Source of the DNA: Alphaproteobacteria bacterium
GTDB lineage: Bacteria; Pseudomonadota; Alphaproteobacteria; Acetobacterales; Acetobacteraceae
DNA: 49,029 bases
Reading direction: 5' to 3'
Assembly: GCA_017307335.1 (NCBI GenBank)
Contig: JAFKFJ010000186.1
Coordinates: 1-49,029 of the forward strand
Shown: in pieces, positions 34,702 through 44,330 of the stretch
Position numbering within the stretch: the stretch's first letter is position 1
Layout of the letters: every line of letters starts with the position of its first letter
Notes under the pieces: generated by a model
What the model was told of the DNA's origin: nothing
Databases searched by the model: none
Seen by the model: the letters and a program-made list of their open reading frames with translations, nothing else
Translations under genes and position numbers: made by a program

Positions 34702-36554
34702 CAGAATGCCTGACCGATCCCGATGTAGAGTTCGAACGCATCACTCCCCGGCTGGTGCGTCACGGGCAGAGCGAAATCGAAGCGCAGTGGACCGAAACTC
34801 GTATAGTAGCGGACACCCAATCCGGCGCCCACCTGTGGTGTCGAGGAGAAGGCGACGCCTTTCGCTTGCACCGCGCCTGCGTCCACGAAGGCCACAGCAC
34901 CGTAGCTCGCGCCGAATCGTTGGCGGAACTCAATGGAGCCAGCTTGGACCGAGGTGCCGCCGATCGGAACCTGATCAGGGAATTGAGGTCCGATCGACTG
35001 AAAGCGGAAACCACGCACCGTACCGCCGCCGCCGGCGTAAAAGCGTTGGTCGGGCGGGATTGCGAACGTATCGGCGCCCTCGACGGTACCGACCAGTCCG
35101 CGCATGGCCAATACGCTGCGCCCGGGTGCGCCGAGGTTGATGTATGTTGAAGCGGACGCCTGCGCGATCACGAATGTTGAGTTCGGATTCGAGAAGCTTT
35201 CGGTGGGCGTGACGTTCACGGCAGCGCGCACGCCGTGCGTAGGATCGAGAAGGTTGTGGGTGCTGTCATACTGCAGCGTCAATGGGACCTGGAGCAATGT
35301 GTAGTTATTGGTCACACCTTCCTGCGTGATCTGTGCCTGTTCTGCGGTCAGTCCGATGCCTGCGGTCAGGTCGCGATCGAGGCGCCGCGAGACCGCCGCT
35401 CCGGCCACAACAGCGGTCCGGTCATAGGCGATGAGGTACTCCCGCACCGCCAGGGCACTCAAGTTGAGCGACTGGTTGCGACGCAGCCAATCCGGGATGG
35501 CAAGGGTTGCCGCAAGATTATAGCCGGGTCGAACGGCGGCCGTGCCGCCGAGTTCCGTGACCGCCGCGCTCAGCGTGAGCTGCTCGGCATTGCCGAAGAG
35601 GTTGCGATGGGTCCAGCTCGTGCTCACGCTCCCGCCGAGATCGGTTGAATAGGCGGCACCGAACTGCACAAGTCGCAGCGGCCGCTCGCTGATGACGACC
35701 TGCACCGGAAGTTGGCCAGCGGAATCGAGCGCGCTGGCGGGAGAAATTCGCACCGTGGAGATCGCACCCACGCTCGCCAGATCTTCCCGGGCCGCTTCGA
35801 TCCTCTCAGGACTGAATTTCTCGCCCTCGTGCAGGACCAGCCGTTCACGAACGAAGTCCTCGTTGAGACTGGTCAGTCCGGCGAAGCTAATCGGCCCCAA
35901 ATCGACCACCGGCCCGGCATCGACGCGAAATGTGATGTCCAACGCCCGCTCGGCAGGGATCAGCGTCGCGACCGGTTCAGACACCTTCGCGAACGCATGT
36001 CCTTCATTCCGCAATGCCGCCAACAGTCGGTCGCGTCCGGCGAGCACGTCCGCCGCAACCGCGGGCGCCCCTGACTGAAGGGCGAGCTTCTCGCGGGCCG
36101 TCGCCGACACTTCGCCTTGCACGCTGATGTGACGCAGGTGAAAGAGGGGGCCGATTGTCAGGCTGACACGCACCGGTTCGACTTCGTTCGCCGGCGAAGC
36201 GTCCAGCGTTGCCAGCAGCGTCGGATCCTCGAGCGAGAGGCCGGCGATGGTGATTTTGACACTGCCATCGTAGTAGCCGAAGCTGTGGAGGGCCGCTGAA
36301 AACCGCGCTGCATCGCTGCGCGCGCGAGCGATCAGCGCGAACGGACCCACAGGCGCGCTGTCCCGCAAACTGATCAGGGTCGAAGCCCCCTGCACCGCCT
36401 GGTCCAGAGGTCCGTTGCCGGTGGGGACGATCGTCACCGCGTAGGTGAGCTGGTCGGGCACCTGCCTCCCTGCCGCTCCGGCCAGCGACAGAGCCAGGAA
36501 GAAGCACAGGCTTACGCAGACCAGATGGCTAGTGAGACGGGTCAGGCAGGTCAC
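34701..36554 (-). CDS. tamA: Omp85-family outer-membrane assembly protein TamA
   Basis: Outer-membrane beta-barrel of the Omp85/BamA superfamily, about 617 residues. A signal peptide (TRLTSHLVCVSLCFFLALS, ending AGAAG) precedes POTRA domains (about 30-270) and a C-terminal barrel that ends in IGIGQAF, with the terminal Phe expected for Bam recognition. I place the start at the GTG at 36554, because the frame extending to 36644 runs into the divergent acyltransferase gene and gives an over-long pre-signal region. No good ribosome-binding site supports either start. It is the first gene of the tamA-tamB operon. Confidence 0.9.
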   Translation of the reverse strand: MTCLTRLTSHLVCVSLCFFLALSLAGAAGRQVPDQLTYAVTIVPTGNGPLDQAVQGASTLISLRDSAPVGPFALIARARSDAARFSAALHSFGYYDGSVKITIAGLSLEDPTLLATLDASPANEVEPVRVSLTIGPLFHLRHISVQGEVSATAREKLALQSGAPAVAADVLAGRDRLLAALRNEGHAFAKVSEPVATLIPAERALDITFRVDAGPVVDLGPISFAGLTSLNEDFVRERLVLHEGEKFSPERIEAAREDLASVGAISTVRISPASALDSAGQLPVQVVISERPLRLVQFGAAYSTDLGGSVSTSWTHRNLFGNAEQLTLSAAVTELGGTAAVRPGYNLAATLAIPDWLRRNQSLNLSALAVREYLIAYDRTAVVAGAAVSRRLDRDLTAGIGLTAEQAQITQEGVTNNYTLLQVPLTLQYDSTHNLLDPTHGVRAAVNVTPTESFSNPNSTFVIAQASASTYINLGAPGRSVLAMRGLVGTVEGADTFAIPPDQRFYAGGGGTVRGFRFQSIGPQFPDQVPIGGTSVQAGSIEFRQRFGASYGAVAFVDAGAVQAKGVAFSSTPQVGAGLGVRYYTSFGPLRFDFALPVTHQPGSDAFELYIGIGQAF

Positions 36555-36622
36555 TGGCCAAGAACGTCGCGGATGCGGTGCCGGAGGCAAGCACAAATCG
36601 CTCGATGGGGGGCTTTTCCGCC

Positions 36623-37669
36623 ATGACGGAGTCGGAAAGCGCAAACGTCACGCTGGTGTCATTGCTGATTGCGCCGCGCACGCGCTATCCCGTTGTTGCC
36701 ATGGTTCCCGCCCCACGCCGACTGAAGGCCAAGCGTCTGCCGCTTTTGCGCCGACCCGAAGAGCCGGCGGAAGAAGGCTGGAACGCCCTGGCATGGCCCG
36801 GCAACCACTACCTGACCCGGCGCGTGCGGGTGATCCGTCGGGCCTTGCTTGTCACTATCTGGACGCTGGTCTCGATGTTGGTCCAGTCCGTACTGATCGC
36901 GCTTCCGGGGTCAGCGAAAGTGGTCTTCGCCCGCATTTACTGGTCAATGATGTGCCGGCTCCTGGGGCTGCGCGTCCGCCTGATCGGGGCGCCCGTGCGT
37001 GGCGCCGACGCGGGCGGACGGCCCGTCGTGTATGTTTCGAATCATTCCTCGTGGCTTGACATCCTCGTGCTCGGCGGTCGTCTGAATGCATGCTTCATCG
37101 CCAAGGAAGAGGTCGCGAGCTGGCCGCTGATCAGCTGGATCTCGCGCCTGGGGCGGACCGTCTACGTACGCCGGCAGCGCTCGAGCACGGCTCGCGAGCG
37201 TGACGACATGGGGGAGCGGTTGGCCGCGGGGGACAATCTCATCCTTTTTCCCGAGGGGACGACGTCCGACGGATCACGCGTGTTGCCCTTCCGTTCCGCT
37301 TTCCTCTCCATTGCGCAGCTGCCGGTGGGACCCGGCGGAAAGCCGCCGTTGGTCCAACCGGTATCGGTCGTGTATGACCGTCTGGCCTATCTTCCGGCGG
37401 GTCGGTCGACCCGGCCCATCTTCGCCTGGTATGGCGACATGGATATCGGGTCGCATTTCTGGCGGCTGGCCCAGCGCCGTGGTCTCCGGGCGACGGTGCT
37501 GCTGCACACACCTCTGGACCCGAGCGCATTCCCTAGCCGCAAGGCTCTTGCCCACGCGACCTGGGTGGCGGTCGCGGCCGGGGCCGCTGCGTTGCGGCAG
37601 AACCGCCCTGCGAGGCCGGCCGGTGCCGGCGAGGGCGCCGAAGCCGCTGGCACCCCTGCGTTCGCGTGA
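36623..37669 (+). CDS. 1-acyl-sn-glycerol-3-phosphate acyltransferase (PlsC-like)
   Basis: Membrane-associated lysophosphatidate acyltransferase of the PlsC family, 348 residues. The acyltransferase motifs are NHSSWLD (H131-x4-D136) and FPEGTTSDG (209-217), with a membrane helix at about 72-96. It adds the second acyl chain in phosphatidic acid synthesis, or acts on related lyso-lipids such as lyso-ornithine lipid. The ATG at 36623 has a GGGGGGC sequence about 10 bases upstream; ATGs at 36578 and 36701 are alternatives. It is divergent from tamA, so envelope lipid synthesis and envelope assembly share an intergenic region. The C-terminal tail is Ala/Pro-rich and probably disordered. Confidence 0.9.
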   Translation: MTESESANVTLVSLLIAPRTRYPVVAMVPAPRRLKAKRLPLLRRPEEPAEEGWNALAWPGNHYLTRRVRVIRRALLVTIWTLVSMLVQSVLIALPGSAKVVFARIYWSMMCRLLGLRVRLIGAPVRGADAGGRPVVYVSNHSSWLDILVLGGRLNACFIAKEEVASWPLISWISRLGRTVYVRRQRSSTARERDDMGERLAAGDNLILFPEGTTSDGSRVLPFRSAFLSIAQLPVGPGGKPPLVQPVSVVYDRLAYLPAGRSTRPIFAWYGDMDIGSHFWRLAQRRGLRATVLLHTPLDPSAFPSRKALAHATWVAVAAGAAALRQNRPARPAGAGEGAEAAGTPAFA

Positions 37670-37854
37670 AGAGCTGGCGACAAGCGGCTCGTTCGCCTTG
37701 ACATCGCTATTGCCGATGCTGCGACACTGGCTGCCGCTATCGGAGTCTCATTCGGCGTCGTGCACTTGAAGAGAAGGTTTCCAGCCGCCATTGCTCCGCG
37801 TGTGGGCGGAAGGGGGACATGCGGCTTGGTATACTACCGCAACGACGTAACAGC

Positions 37855-39201
37855 ATGACGGACGACATCAAGCGCCTGCACGTTATCACGTGGGGTTGCC
37901 AGATGAACGTTTATGACAGCGATCGGATGATCGATCTGGTCGCGGCACTTGGCTATCGCCCGGTTGGAGAGCCGGAAGCTGCCGATCTGGTGATTCTTAA
38001 CACGTGCCACATTCGCGACAAAGCAGCGGAAAAGGTTTTCTCCGAACTAGGACGGCTGCGCGACCTAAAGCGTGCCAGCGCGCTGCAGGGCCGGCGGATG
38101 GTGCTTGCCGTCGCGGGGTGTGTCGCTCAGGCGGAGGGTGCCGAACTGGTCGCCCGTGCCCCGTTCGTCGATATTGTGATTGGACCGCAGGCGTATCATC
38201 GCCTGCCGGACCTGCTGGCGAGGGCGAATGCCGAACGGGGAACACTGATCGAGACTGACTTCCCCGCCGATGACAAGTTTGCCCATTTCCCTCAAAGCGC
38301 GAGGCGGTCTGGCCCGACGGCCTTGCTGCCGATCCAGGAAGGATGCGACAGGTTCTGTAGCTTCTGCGTGGTTCCGTACACCCGTGGCCCGGAACAGAGC
38401 CGACCGGCAGCCGCGGTTGTTGCAGAAGCTCGACGGCTGGTTGCCTGCGGCGCGCGCGAGATTGTGTTGCTAGGTCAGAACGTAAATGCGTGGCATGGCG
38501 AGGGTGCGCAGGGGCTCGCCGGCTTGGTCCGAATGCTCGCAAGCATCGAGGGGCTTGAACGCATCCGCTACACGACCTCGCACCCTCGGGACATGAATGC
38601 TTCGCTCATCGCAGCACATCATGACGTGGGAAAACTCGTTCCGTTTCTTCACTTGCCGGTGCAGTGCGGCTCGGATCGTATCCTTGCGGCGATGAATCGA
38701 GGACATACCGCTGCTGAATATTTGGAGCTGATTGGGCAATTGCGCGCGGCGCGGCCCGACCTGGCGCTTTCGTCGGACTTTATCGTGGGTCACCCGGGCG
38801 AGAGCGAGAGCGATTTCGCCGAAACGCTCGCGCTCGTGCATGCGGTAGGCTTCGCCCAGGCATTCAGCTTCAAGTACTCTGCTCGTCCGGGCACGCCCGC
38901 GGCGGCACTACCCCAGGTCCCAGAACCGGAAAAGGAGCGGCGCCTCGCCGCTCTGCAGGCCTTGCTCAGGGAGCAACAGCGGGCCTTCAACGAAAATTGC
39001 GTTGGCCGGGAATTGTCAGTCCTTTTCACGGGGCCGGGACGCCGCGCTGGGCAGATCGCCGGCCGTTCGGTATGGCAACAGCCCGTTCACGCGGCGGGAC
39101 CCCGGAGCCTCGTCGGACATATCGGCGAGGTGAAGATCTCGGCGGCCAACCCCAACTCTCTATCAGCGATCCTGCTTGCAGAGGAGCCTGCCCAAGCTTG
39201 A
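37855..39201 (+). CDS. miaB: tRNA-2-methylthio-N6-dimethylallyladenosine synthase MiaB
   Basis: Radical SAM methylthiotransferase that adds the 2-methylthio group at A37 of tRNAs reading UNN codons. From the chosen ATG it has 448 residues. The N-terminal UPF0004 domain has cysteines C15, C51 and C89 for the auxiliary Fe-S cluster. The radical-SAM motif CDRFCSFC gives the second cluster, and a C-terminal TRAM domain follows. [18 protein letters not shown] fits the usual N-terminus. An ATG at 37819 in frame has a purine-rich AGGGGG just upstream and may be the real start, adding 12 residues. It leads a housekeeping operon with phoH, ybeY and corC. Confidence 0.96.
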   Translation: MTDDIKRLHVITWGCQMNVYDSDRMIDLVAALGYRPVGEPEAADLVILNTCHIRDKAAEKVFSELGRLRDLKRASALQGRRMVLAVAGCVAQAEGAELVARAPFVDIVIGPQAYHRLPDLLARANAERGTLIETDFPADDKFAHFPQSARRSGPTALLPIQEGCDRFCSFCVVPYTRGPEQSRPAAAVVAEARRLVACGAREIVLLGQNVNAWHGEGAQGLAGLVRMLASIEGLERIRYTTSHPRDMNASLIAAHHDVGKLVPFLHLPVQCGSDRILAAMNRGHTAAEYLELIGQLRAARPDLALSSDFIVGHPGESESDFAETLALVHAVGFAQAFSFKYSARPGTPAAALPQVPEPEKERRLAALQALLREQQRAFNENCVGRELSVLFTGPGRRAGQIAGRSVWQQPVHAAGPRSLVGHIGEVKISAANPNSLSAILLAEEPAQA

Positions 39202-40256
39202 GCGACAGCGCCGCGTTCCCCGCCAACCGCACCCCCCCCGAGCGGAGCCCGGCGAAAGCCGTCACTCTGCATTTTGCTGATAACGCTTTGTTGCCGCTGC
39301 TTTTGGGTGATCACGACCGACACCTTGTGCGCCTGGAACAGGGCTTCGGTGTGCGGTTGTCGTGTCGCGGCAATCGGGTGGCGATAGCGGGGGAGCCGGC
39401 GCGCGTGGAAATGGCACAGAGCGCGCTCACAAGCCTCTGGCGGCGGCTCGAGCGAGGGGAGGGGATCAGCGCGAGCGACGTGGATACCGCTATTCGCCTC
39501 AGCGAAGTCGACGATCCACGCCTCCCGCTCTCGGACATGCCGGCGATTCGAACCCGGCGCGGTGCGGTGACGGCCCGCAGTCCGGGTCAGGCCGCATACA
39601 TGGATTTGCTGGCTCAGCATGAGATGGTCTTTGGTCTGGGGCCGGCCGGCACCGGCAAGACCTTTTTGGCCGTGGCCCAGGCGGTAGCAATGCTGCAGGC
39701 GGGCAAGGTCGATCGGATCGTTTTGTCCCGACCTGCTGTCGAGGCAGGCGAGCGGCTTGGATTTCTGCCAGGCGATCTGAAGGAGAAGGTCGATCCGTAT
39801 CTGCGTCCGCTGTACGACGCCTTGAATGAGCTGATGCCGTCCGAGCAGGTCATCCGCCGCCTTGGCAATGGAGAGATCGAGGTGGCTCCGCTCGCGTTCA
39901 TGCGAGGACGAACACTCAGTCACGCGTTTGTGATTCTGGACGAGGCTCAGAATACCACGCCGATGCAGATGAAGATGTTCCTCACCAGGATGGGTGAGGG
40001 CACACGCATGGTCATCACCGGCGACTTGAGTCAGATCGACCTGCCAGCAGGCACGCGGTGCGGCCTCCGGGACGCTCTTGATACGCTCGAAGGGGTCCCA
40101 GGCCTCGCAGTGTGCCGCCTGTCGCACCGTGACGTCGTGCGCCATCCACTCGTCGTTCGGATCGTGGAGGCGTACGAACAGCGGGCAGCGGCCGAGCGCG
40201 AAACCCGCGACGCCCGCCGCAGCCGCGACGTGTCGCCGGAGGTTGCGGGTACTTAA
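39198..40256 (+). CDS. PhoH family ATPase
   Basis: PhoH-like P-loop ATPase (the ybeZ type found beside ybeY), 352 residues. Walker A is GPAGTGKT and Walker B is FVILDEAQN; the block [18 protein letters not shown] is typical. A KH-like RNA-binding region precedes the ATPase part. The likely start is TTG at 39198, overlapping the miaB stop as TTGA, with GAGGA upstream; no ATG fits without entering deep into miaB. A run of eight C residues near codon 11 makes the N-terminus prone to sequencing slips. It probably works with YbeY in rRNA maturation. Confidence 0.92.
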   Translation: MSDSAAFPANRTPPERSPAKAVTLHFADNALLPLLLGDHDRHLVRLEQGFGVRLSCRGNRVAIAGEPARVEMAQSALTSLWRRLERGEGISASDVDTAIRLSEVDDPRLPLSDMPAIRTRRGAVTARSPGQAAYMDLLAQHEMVFGLGPAGTGKTFLAVAQAVAMLQAGKVDRIVLSRPAVEAGERLGFLPGDLKEKVDPYLRPLYDALNELMPSEQVIRRLGNGEIEVAPLAFMRGRTLSHAFVILDEAQNTTPMQMKMFLTRMGEGTRMVITGDLSQIDLPAGTRCGLRDALDTLEGVPGLAVCRLSHRDVVRHPLVVRIVEAYEQRAAAERETRDARRSRDVSPEVAGT

Positions 40257-40715
40257 ATGGCCAGCTCGGGCAGTCCCAGCCCCGCGGCAGCGGGGATCCC
40301 GGTTATTGTAGAAGAATCGTCCTGGCGGCGAGCCCTGCGCCAACCCGAAGTGTGGGCCAGGCGAGCCGCCCATGCGGCCGGGGTAGTGTGCACCGTGGTG
40401 CTGGCGTCCGATGCGTTTGTGAAGCGACTTAACGCCCGCCATCGCGGACGAAACGTGTCGACGAACGTGCTCAGCTTCGAGCCGGCGGCGCCGGGCTGGC
40501 CGGGTGAAATCGTGTTGGCGTTGGGCACCGTTCGACGCGAAGCCGCTGCACAGGACAAGCGGCTGGCGGCGCACATGGCGCACTTGGTTGTGCACGGGGC
40601 ACTACATCTCCGAGGACACGACCATGGGCGCGCGGGACCCGCGCGCCGGATGGAGCGCGAGGAGGCCCGCATCCTCCGGCGGCTTCGATTGCCGAACCCA
40701 TGGAAGCGCGCATGA
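40257..40715 (+). CDS. ybeY: Endoribonuclease YbeY
   Basis: Zinc-dependent rRNA maturation factor and endoribonuclease, 152 residues. The signature [11 protein letters not shown] carries the three zinc-binding histidines near the C-terminus. Upstream, NVLSFE is the conserved substrate-side block. The ATG follows the phoH stop directly with no gap, and its own stop overlaps the corC start, so expression is tightly coupled. It acts in 16S rRNA 3'-end processing and ribosome quality control. Confidence 0.95.
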   Translation: MASSGSPSPAAAGIPVIVEESSWRRALRQPEVWARRAAHAAGVVCTVVLASDAFVKRLNARHRGRNVSTNVLSFEPAAPGWPGEIVLALGTVRREAAAQDKRLAAHMAHLVVHGALHLRGHDHGRAGPARRMEREEARILRRLRLPNPWKRA

Positions 40716-41596
40716 GCAGCCCTGCCCGCGCCGGCTTGGTCGCTCGCCTTCGCAGCCTGCTGCGTCGCCGGGCACCGGAACCCTCGGTGCGCGAGAGCAT
40801 CGCCGAGCTGGTGCAAGAGGCTGCGGCGGCACCCCAGCTGCCCGGGCAGCTCCCCGAGCTTGACCGGCAGGAACGAGCGCTGATTGCCAATGTCCTGCGT
40901 CTGCGTGACCGGACAGCTGGCGACGTGATGGTACCGCGCGCCGACATCATATCGATGCCGGTTGACCTGACTCTCGATCAGGCAATTGCCGTGCTTCGTC
41001 GCGAAGGGCATTCACGCCTTCCGGTGTTTCATGACCAACTCGACAATATCGTTGGCATGGTGCACGTCAAAGACGTGTTCGCCTATGTGGGTCGGCCGGA
41101 AGCCTTCCGGCTGGAGACCATCCTGAGACGCCCCCTCATGGTGGCTCCGCAGATCCCGGTGCTCGATCTGTTACTGCAGATGCGGCAGGCGCATGTGCAC
41201 TTGGCGCTCGTAGTGGACGAGTATGGAGGTATTGACGGACTGGTAACGATCGAGGATCTGGTTGAGGAGATCGTCGGTGATATCTCCGACGAGCATGACG
41301 AAATCGTCGGCCCGCTGGTGACCGAACGGGCCGACGGCTCGCTGGATATCGACGCGCGTTTGCCTGTGGAAGAGTTTGAATCCCGCTTCGGCCCGATCCT
41401 CACAGAAGACGAGCGCGCTGCCGACATCGAAACCGTTGGCGGGCTTGTGCTGACCCTGGCCGGCCGAGTCCCTGCGAAGGGCGAGGTGCTCAGTCATCCA
41501 TCGGGATGTGAGTTCCGTGTTTTGGAAGCGGATGCGCGGCGGGTCCGCCGGGTCCGGGTTCGCCGCTCGGCTCCGCAGCAGGTCGCGGCAGAGTAG
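40712..41596 (+). CDS. corC: Hemolysin/CorC family CBS-domain protein
   Basis: Cytoplasmic CBS-pair protein of the CorC/HlyC (TlyC-like) family, 294 residues from the ATG at 40712, which overlaps the ybeY stop as ATGA. The first CBS domain lies around [12 protein letters not shown], and the second around [31 protein letters not shown]-terminal CorC_HlyC transport-associated domain follows. It lacks the membrane DUF21 domain. Relatives bind adenine nucleotides and affect magnesium and cobalt resistance. An in-frame ATG at 40700 gives four extra residues. In related genomes lnt often follows directly; here it lies 5.6 kb away. Confidence 0.92.
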   Translation: MSSPARAGLVARLRSLLRRRAPEPSVRESIAELVQEAAAAPQLPGQLPELDRQERALIANVLRLRDRTAGDVMVPRADIISMPVDLTLDQAIAVLRREGHSRLPVFHDQLDNIVGMVHVKDVFAYVGRPEAFRLETILRRPLMVAPQIPVLDLLLQMRQAHVHLALVVDEYGGIDGLVTIEDLVEEIVGDISDEHDEIVGPLVTERADGSLDIDARLPVEEFESRFGPILTEDERAADIETVGGLVLTLAGRVPAKGEVLSHPSGCEFRVLEADARRVRRVRVRRSAPQQVAAE

Positions 41597-41732
41597 GCGC
41601 GGCGGTGGAGGCAGGCCGCTAGCGCGAGTGCCCCCGCGGCAGAGCCCCTTGCCTTCGCGGCGGGGACGGGCAATCTAAACGCAGCACTCCATGGCGTGGA
41701 TGTAGCCCGCTGATCGGGCACGGACGGAAAGC

Positions 41733-42290
41733 ATGTTTATCGAGACCGAAGGCACGCCCAACCCTGCGACTTTGAAGTTCCTCCCAGGACGTACGGTGAT
41801 GGGCGTCGGCACGGCGGACTTTGCGTCCGTCGAGGCTGCTGGGCGGAGCCGTCTGGCCAGCGATATCTTCGCCCTTCCCGGCGTGGCGCGGGTTTTTCTG
41901 GGTGGTGACTTTGTCACCGTGACGAAGACTGACGCGGTTGCCTGGCCCTCCCTCAAGCCTCAGGTGCTCGGGATCATCATGGAGCACTTCCTCGCCGGGC
42001 GCCCCGTGGTTGAGGGTGCCGCTGACGCTGTTGAGGAGGATGTGTCGCCTGACGACGCGGAGATCGTGGCGCAAATCAAGGAACTGTTGGACACGCGCGT
42101 GCGCCCGGCCGTCGCGGGCGACGGGGGCGACATCATCTTCCGCGGCTACCGTGACGGGGTCGTGCGCCTGCACATGCAGGGCGCGTGTTCCGGCTGCCCG
42201 TCCTCTACCGCGACGCTGAAGCATGGTATTGAGAATATGCTGCGGCACTACATCCCAGAGGTCCTCACGGTCGAGCAAGTGGCGTACTAG
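41733..42290 (+). CDS. Fe-S cluster scaffold protein, NfuA/NifU C-terminal type
   Basis: A 185-residue protein with an N-terminal Nfu domain ([20 protein letters not shown]) and a C-terminal NifU-like domain. The latter carries the cluster-binding CxxC as CSGCPSS (around residue 150). It delivers 4Fe-4S clusters to target proteins, possibly including the radical SAM enzyme MiaB encoded nearby. A GGAAAGC ribosome-binding site precedes the ATG. It starts a new plus-strand run of genes after a 136-base gap. Confidence 0.95.
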   Translation: MFIETEGTPNPATLKFLPGRTVMGVGTADFASVEAAGRSRLASDIFALPGVARVFLGGDFVTVTKTDAVAWPSLKPQVLGIIMEHFLAGRPVVEGAADAVEEDVSPDDAEIVAQIKELLDTRVRPAVAGDGGDIIFRGYRDGVVRLHMQGACSGCPSSTATLKHGIENMLRHYIPEVLTVEQVAY

Positions 42291-42316
42291 GCTCTGGCCG
42301 CGTCAAAGGGACTGCG

Positions 42317-42901
42317 ATGAGTCTGGATGCTGGGGCGCTCGACGTGCTGTTCCGCGAGGCGCGTACGCACAATGCGTGGACGGAGCAGCCTGTCACCGAC
42401 GACGATTTGCGGGCGATTTTCGAGCTGATGAAATGGGGTCCTACCTCAGCCAACTCCTCGCCAGGGCGATTCTTGTTCATTGTCTCGCCGGAGGCGAAGG
42501 AGCGGCTGCGGCCAGCGCTCTCGAGGGGCAACACGCCGAAGACAATGGCGGCCCCGGCGACTGCGGTCGTCTGCTATGACCCCACGTTTTACGACTATCT
42601 CCCGCGCGTATTTCCGCAATCCGCCGCGCGATCGTGGTTCGCCAGCAACGAGGCCCTTGCGGAAGAGACTGCGTTTCGCAACAGCTCGCTGCAGGGCGCG
42701 TACTTTATCATCGCCGCGCGGGCGCTCGGTTTCGATTGTGGCCCCATGTCCGGCTTTGACCGTGAAAAGGTCGATACGACGCTCCTCGCCGGCCGCGGCT
42801 GGAAGTCGAACTTTCTGATCAATCTTGGGCATGGCGACCAAGCCGGGGTCCGCCCGCGCAACCCGCGCCTCGAGTTTTTTGAGGCCTGCGCGGTGCTATA
42901 A
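42317..42901 (+). CDS. Nitroreductase family protein (RutE/HadB-like)
   Basis: FMN-dependent nitroreductase-fold protein, 194 residues. The blocks [18 protein letters not shown] and, later, [19 protein letters not shown] match the RutE/malonic semialdehyde reductase subgroup. FMN-binding residues (Arg near the N-terminus, Ser/Asn in TSANSSP) are present, though the N-terminal Arg is less clear. RutE reduces malonic semialdehyde during pyrimidine breakdown, but no other rut genes are nearby, so the substrate is open. It follows the nfuA-like gene by 26 bases and precedes tsaB by 7. Confidence 0.88.
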   Translation: MSLDAGALDVLFREARTHNAWTEQPVTDDDLRAIFELMKWGPTSANSSPGRFLFIVSPEAKERLRPALSRGNTPKTMAAPATAVVCYDPTFYDYLPRVFPQSAARSWFASNEALAEETAFRNSSLQGAYFIIAARALGFDCGPMSGFDREKVDTTLLAGRGWKSNFLINLGHGDQAGVRPRNPRLEFFEACAVL

Positions 42902-42908
42902 GGCGCGG

Positions 42909-43538
42909 ATGCGGCTGCTCGCTCTTGATGCTTCACTCGCGAACTGTTCGGCTGCGGTCCTGGTCGACGGGCTTGTCGTGAGTGAGCAAGCCGTAGCGGG
43001 CGGACAGGGTAAGCAGCTTGCGCTTCTCGCCGAAGCCGTTCTGGCCACCGCCGGTGTCAGGCCGGCTGCGTTGGAGGCGGTCGCCGTGAGCGTTGGGCCC
43101 GGCAGCTTCACCGGCTTGCGGGCGAGCTCGGCCCTAGCGCGGGGACTGGCATGCGTCGCAGCTGCAGAGCCGGTTGGAGTCAGCCTCCTCGAAGTCTTCA
43201 AGCACGCACTGCCGGCGCCCATTGGGCGTACGCTGTGGGTTGCGGTCGATAGCCGTCGGATCAACCACCTATTTCTCGCAGCGAATGCGCCGTTCCGTTC
43301 GGTCGCACGTGCCGCGCTGCCGGTGCCATCGGATCCGATCATCGTAGCCGGTGACGCAGCGGCAGTGGTTGTCGCCGATCTGGTCGCACGCGGGGCGGAC
43401 GCGCTTCTTGCCGGACCGCTGCAGCCCCGCGCCCGTGACGTCGGGGCAGTGGCGCTGCGTCGGCTCGCCCGGGTGCTTCCGCCGCTCGCGGCGGTGCCCC
43501 TCTACGTCGACCCGCCAGCTGTTCACGCCGCCAGGTGA
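42909..43538 (+). CDS. tsaB: tRNA threonylcarbamoyladenosine biosynthesis protein TsaB
   Basis: Non-catalytic partner of TsaD in the t6A tRNA modification, 209 residues of the ASKHA fold. The N-terminus reads LLALDASLANCSAAV and the conserved block VSVGPGSFTGLRASSALARGL (around 58-78) is diagnostic. The ATG at 42909 is chosen; the longer frame upstream overlaps the nitroreductase gene. Its stop overlaps the rimI start (GTGA), the usual tsaB-rimI order. Confidence 0.94.
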   Translation: MRLLALDASLANCSAAVLVDGLVVSEQAVAGGQGKQLALLAEAVLATAGVRPAALEAVAVSVGPGSFTGLRASSALARGLACVAAAEPVGVSLLEVFKHALPAPIGRTLWVAVDSRRINHLFLAANAPFRSVARAALPVPSDPIIVAGDAAAVVVADLVARGADALLAGPLQPRARDVGAVALRRLARVLPPLAAVPLYVDPPAVHAAR

Positions 43539-44008
43539 ACGTTACTCGCTTGTTTCGTCCCGCTTTTCTCGATGCCGAGCCAAGTCACGCGGAGTCGCTG
43601 GCCGCTATTCACGCGGCTGCCAGTCCAGGCGGAGAGCACTGGAGCGCTGACGTGATCGCGACGCTGCTGGATCTGCCGGGCGTGTTCGGGCTGCTCGATC
43701 CAGCCCGAGCAATGGTGCTCGTGAGGTACGGCGCCGATCAGGCGGAGATTCTCGCGCTTGCCGTTCTGCCCTCCGCCCGGCGCGTTGGTCGGGCGCGAGC
43801 CTTGCTCGCGGCGGCGGAGGAGCGCGCGAAACTAAAAGGGGTGCGTGAGATGTTCCTCGAAGTTGGCGCCTCCAATGCGGCTGCCCGCGCCCTCTATGGC
43901 GGTGCCGGCTATCGCGAGGCCGGGCGGCGCCGGCGATACTATCGCGACGGCGACGACGCCCTGGTGCTGCACAAGCTGCTTACGACCGCACCAGCCACAG
44001 CCGCCTAA
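43535..44008 (+). CDS. rimI: Ribosomal-protein-alanine N-acetyltransferase RimI-like
   Basis: GNAT acetyltransferase of 157 residues. The acetyl-CoA-binding motif appears as ILALAVLPSARRVGRARALL (about 70-90), less canonical than the usual RxxGxG/A. The C-terminal block LEVGASNAAARALYGGAGYREAGRRRRYY is typical of RimI, which acetylates the N-terminal alanine of ribosomal protein S18. A GTG start overlaps the tsaB stop. Its last 29 bases overlap the convergent TusA-like gene. Confidence 0.9.
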   Translation: MNVTRLFRPAFLDAEPSHAESLAAIHAAASPGGEHWSADVIATLLDLPGVFGLLDPARAMVLVRYGADQAEILALAVLPSARRVGRARALLAAAEERAKLKGVREMFLEVGASNAAARALYGGAGYREAGRRRRYYRDGDDALVLHKLLTTAPATAA

Positions 44009-44237
44009 CGCCGTCCTCACCGTCCTCCTCGGCCAAAACCTCATGGCCGAGGGCCCTTGCACTGGCGGGGACGTTGCGGCGCGGTTCCTCGCCCCGCAAC
44101 AGCACCAAGAGCGTTTTGCCGGGTGCCATGCGCTCGAGCGCCAGACGCGTCCGTACAAACGTCATCGGGCAGACCTCACGAGTGATGTCCAGGGTCTGGT
44201 CCGCTGGAGGTGGCATGGTCTGGCTCGTCTTGGGCAT
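43980..44237 (-). CDS. TusA/SirA-like sulfurtransferase family protein
   Basis: A small (85-residue) TusA-like protein. The motif CPMTFVRTRLALE (around residue 23) contains the sulfur-carrying Cys and the helix that follows; canonical TusA has CPxP, here CPMT. TusA-like proteins carry sulfur for tRNA thiolation, molybdenum cofactor or other sulfur trafficking. The start is M1 or M8. It is the only minus-strand gene in this stretch, convergent with rimI (29-base overlap) and divergent from mucR. Confidence 0.85.
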   Translation of the reverse strand: MPKTSQTMPPPADQTLDITREVCPMTFVRTRLALERMAPGKTLLVLLRGEEPRRNVPASARALGHEVLAEEDGEDGVRRLWLVRS

Positions 44238-44257
44238 GACTGGACTGTTGCTTTCTC

Positions 44258-44299
44258 ACGTAATATACGTTGCGAAACGGGGTGCTGACGACCTATATG
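44258..44299 (+). promoter_or_regulatory. Candidate mucR promoter with overlapping palindrome
   Basis: ACGTAATATACGT (44258-44270) is a 5-3-5 palindrome (ACGTA/TACGT). It touches a possible -35 TTGCGA (44270-44275), which is followed after 18 bases by a possible -10 TATATG (44294-44299). The start would fall near 44306, 25 bases before the mucR ATG. The palindrome position would fit repression; MucR-type regulators are known to control their own genes. All matches are partial. Confidence 0.4.
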
Positions 44300-44330
44300 G
44301 CGCAAGTCCCGCGGTCGGAAAGGGAGAAAC

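Noticed and set aside
37698-37703. Perfect TTGACA upstream of miaB
   Set aside because: No acceptable -10 hexamer lies 16-18 bases downstream (GCGACA or TGCGAC), so it is not called a promoter.
39087-40595. 502-codon minus-strand frame
   Set aside because: Antisense to phoH and ybeY, whose catalytic motifs are intact; composition typical of a shadow.
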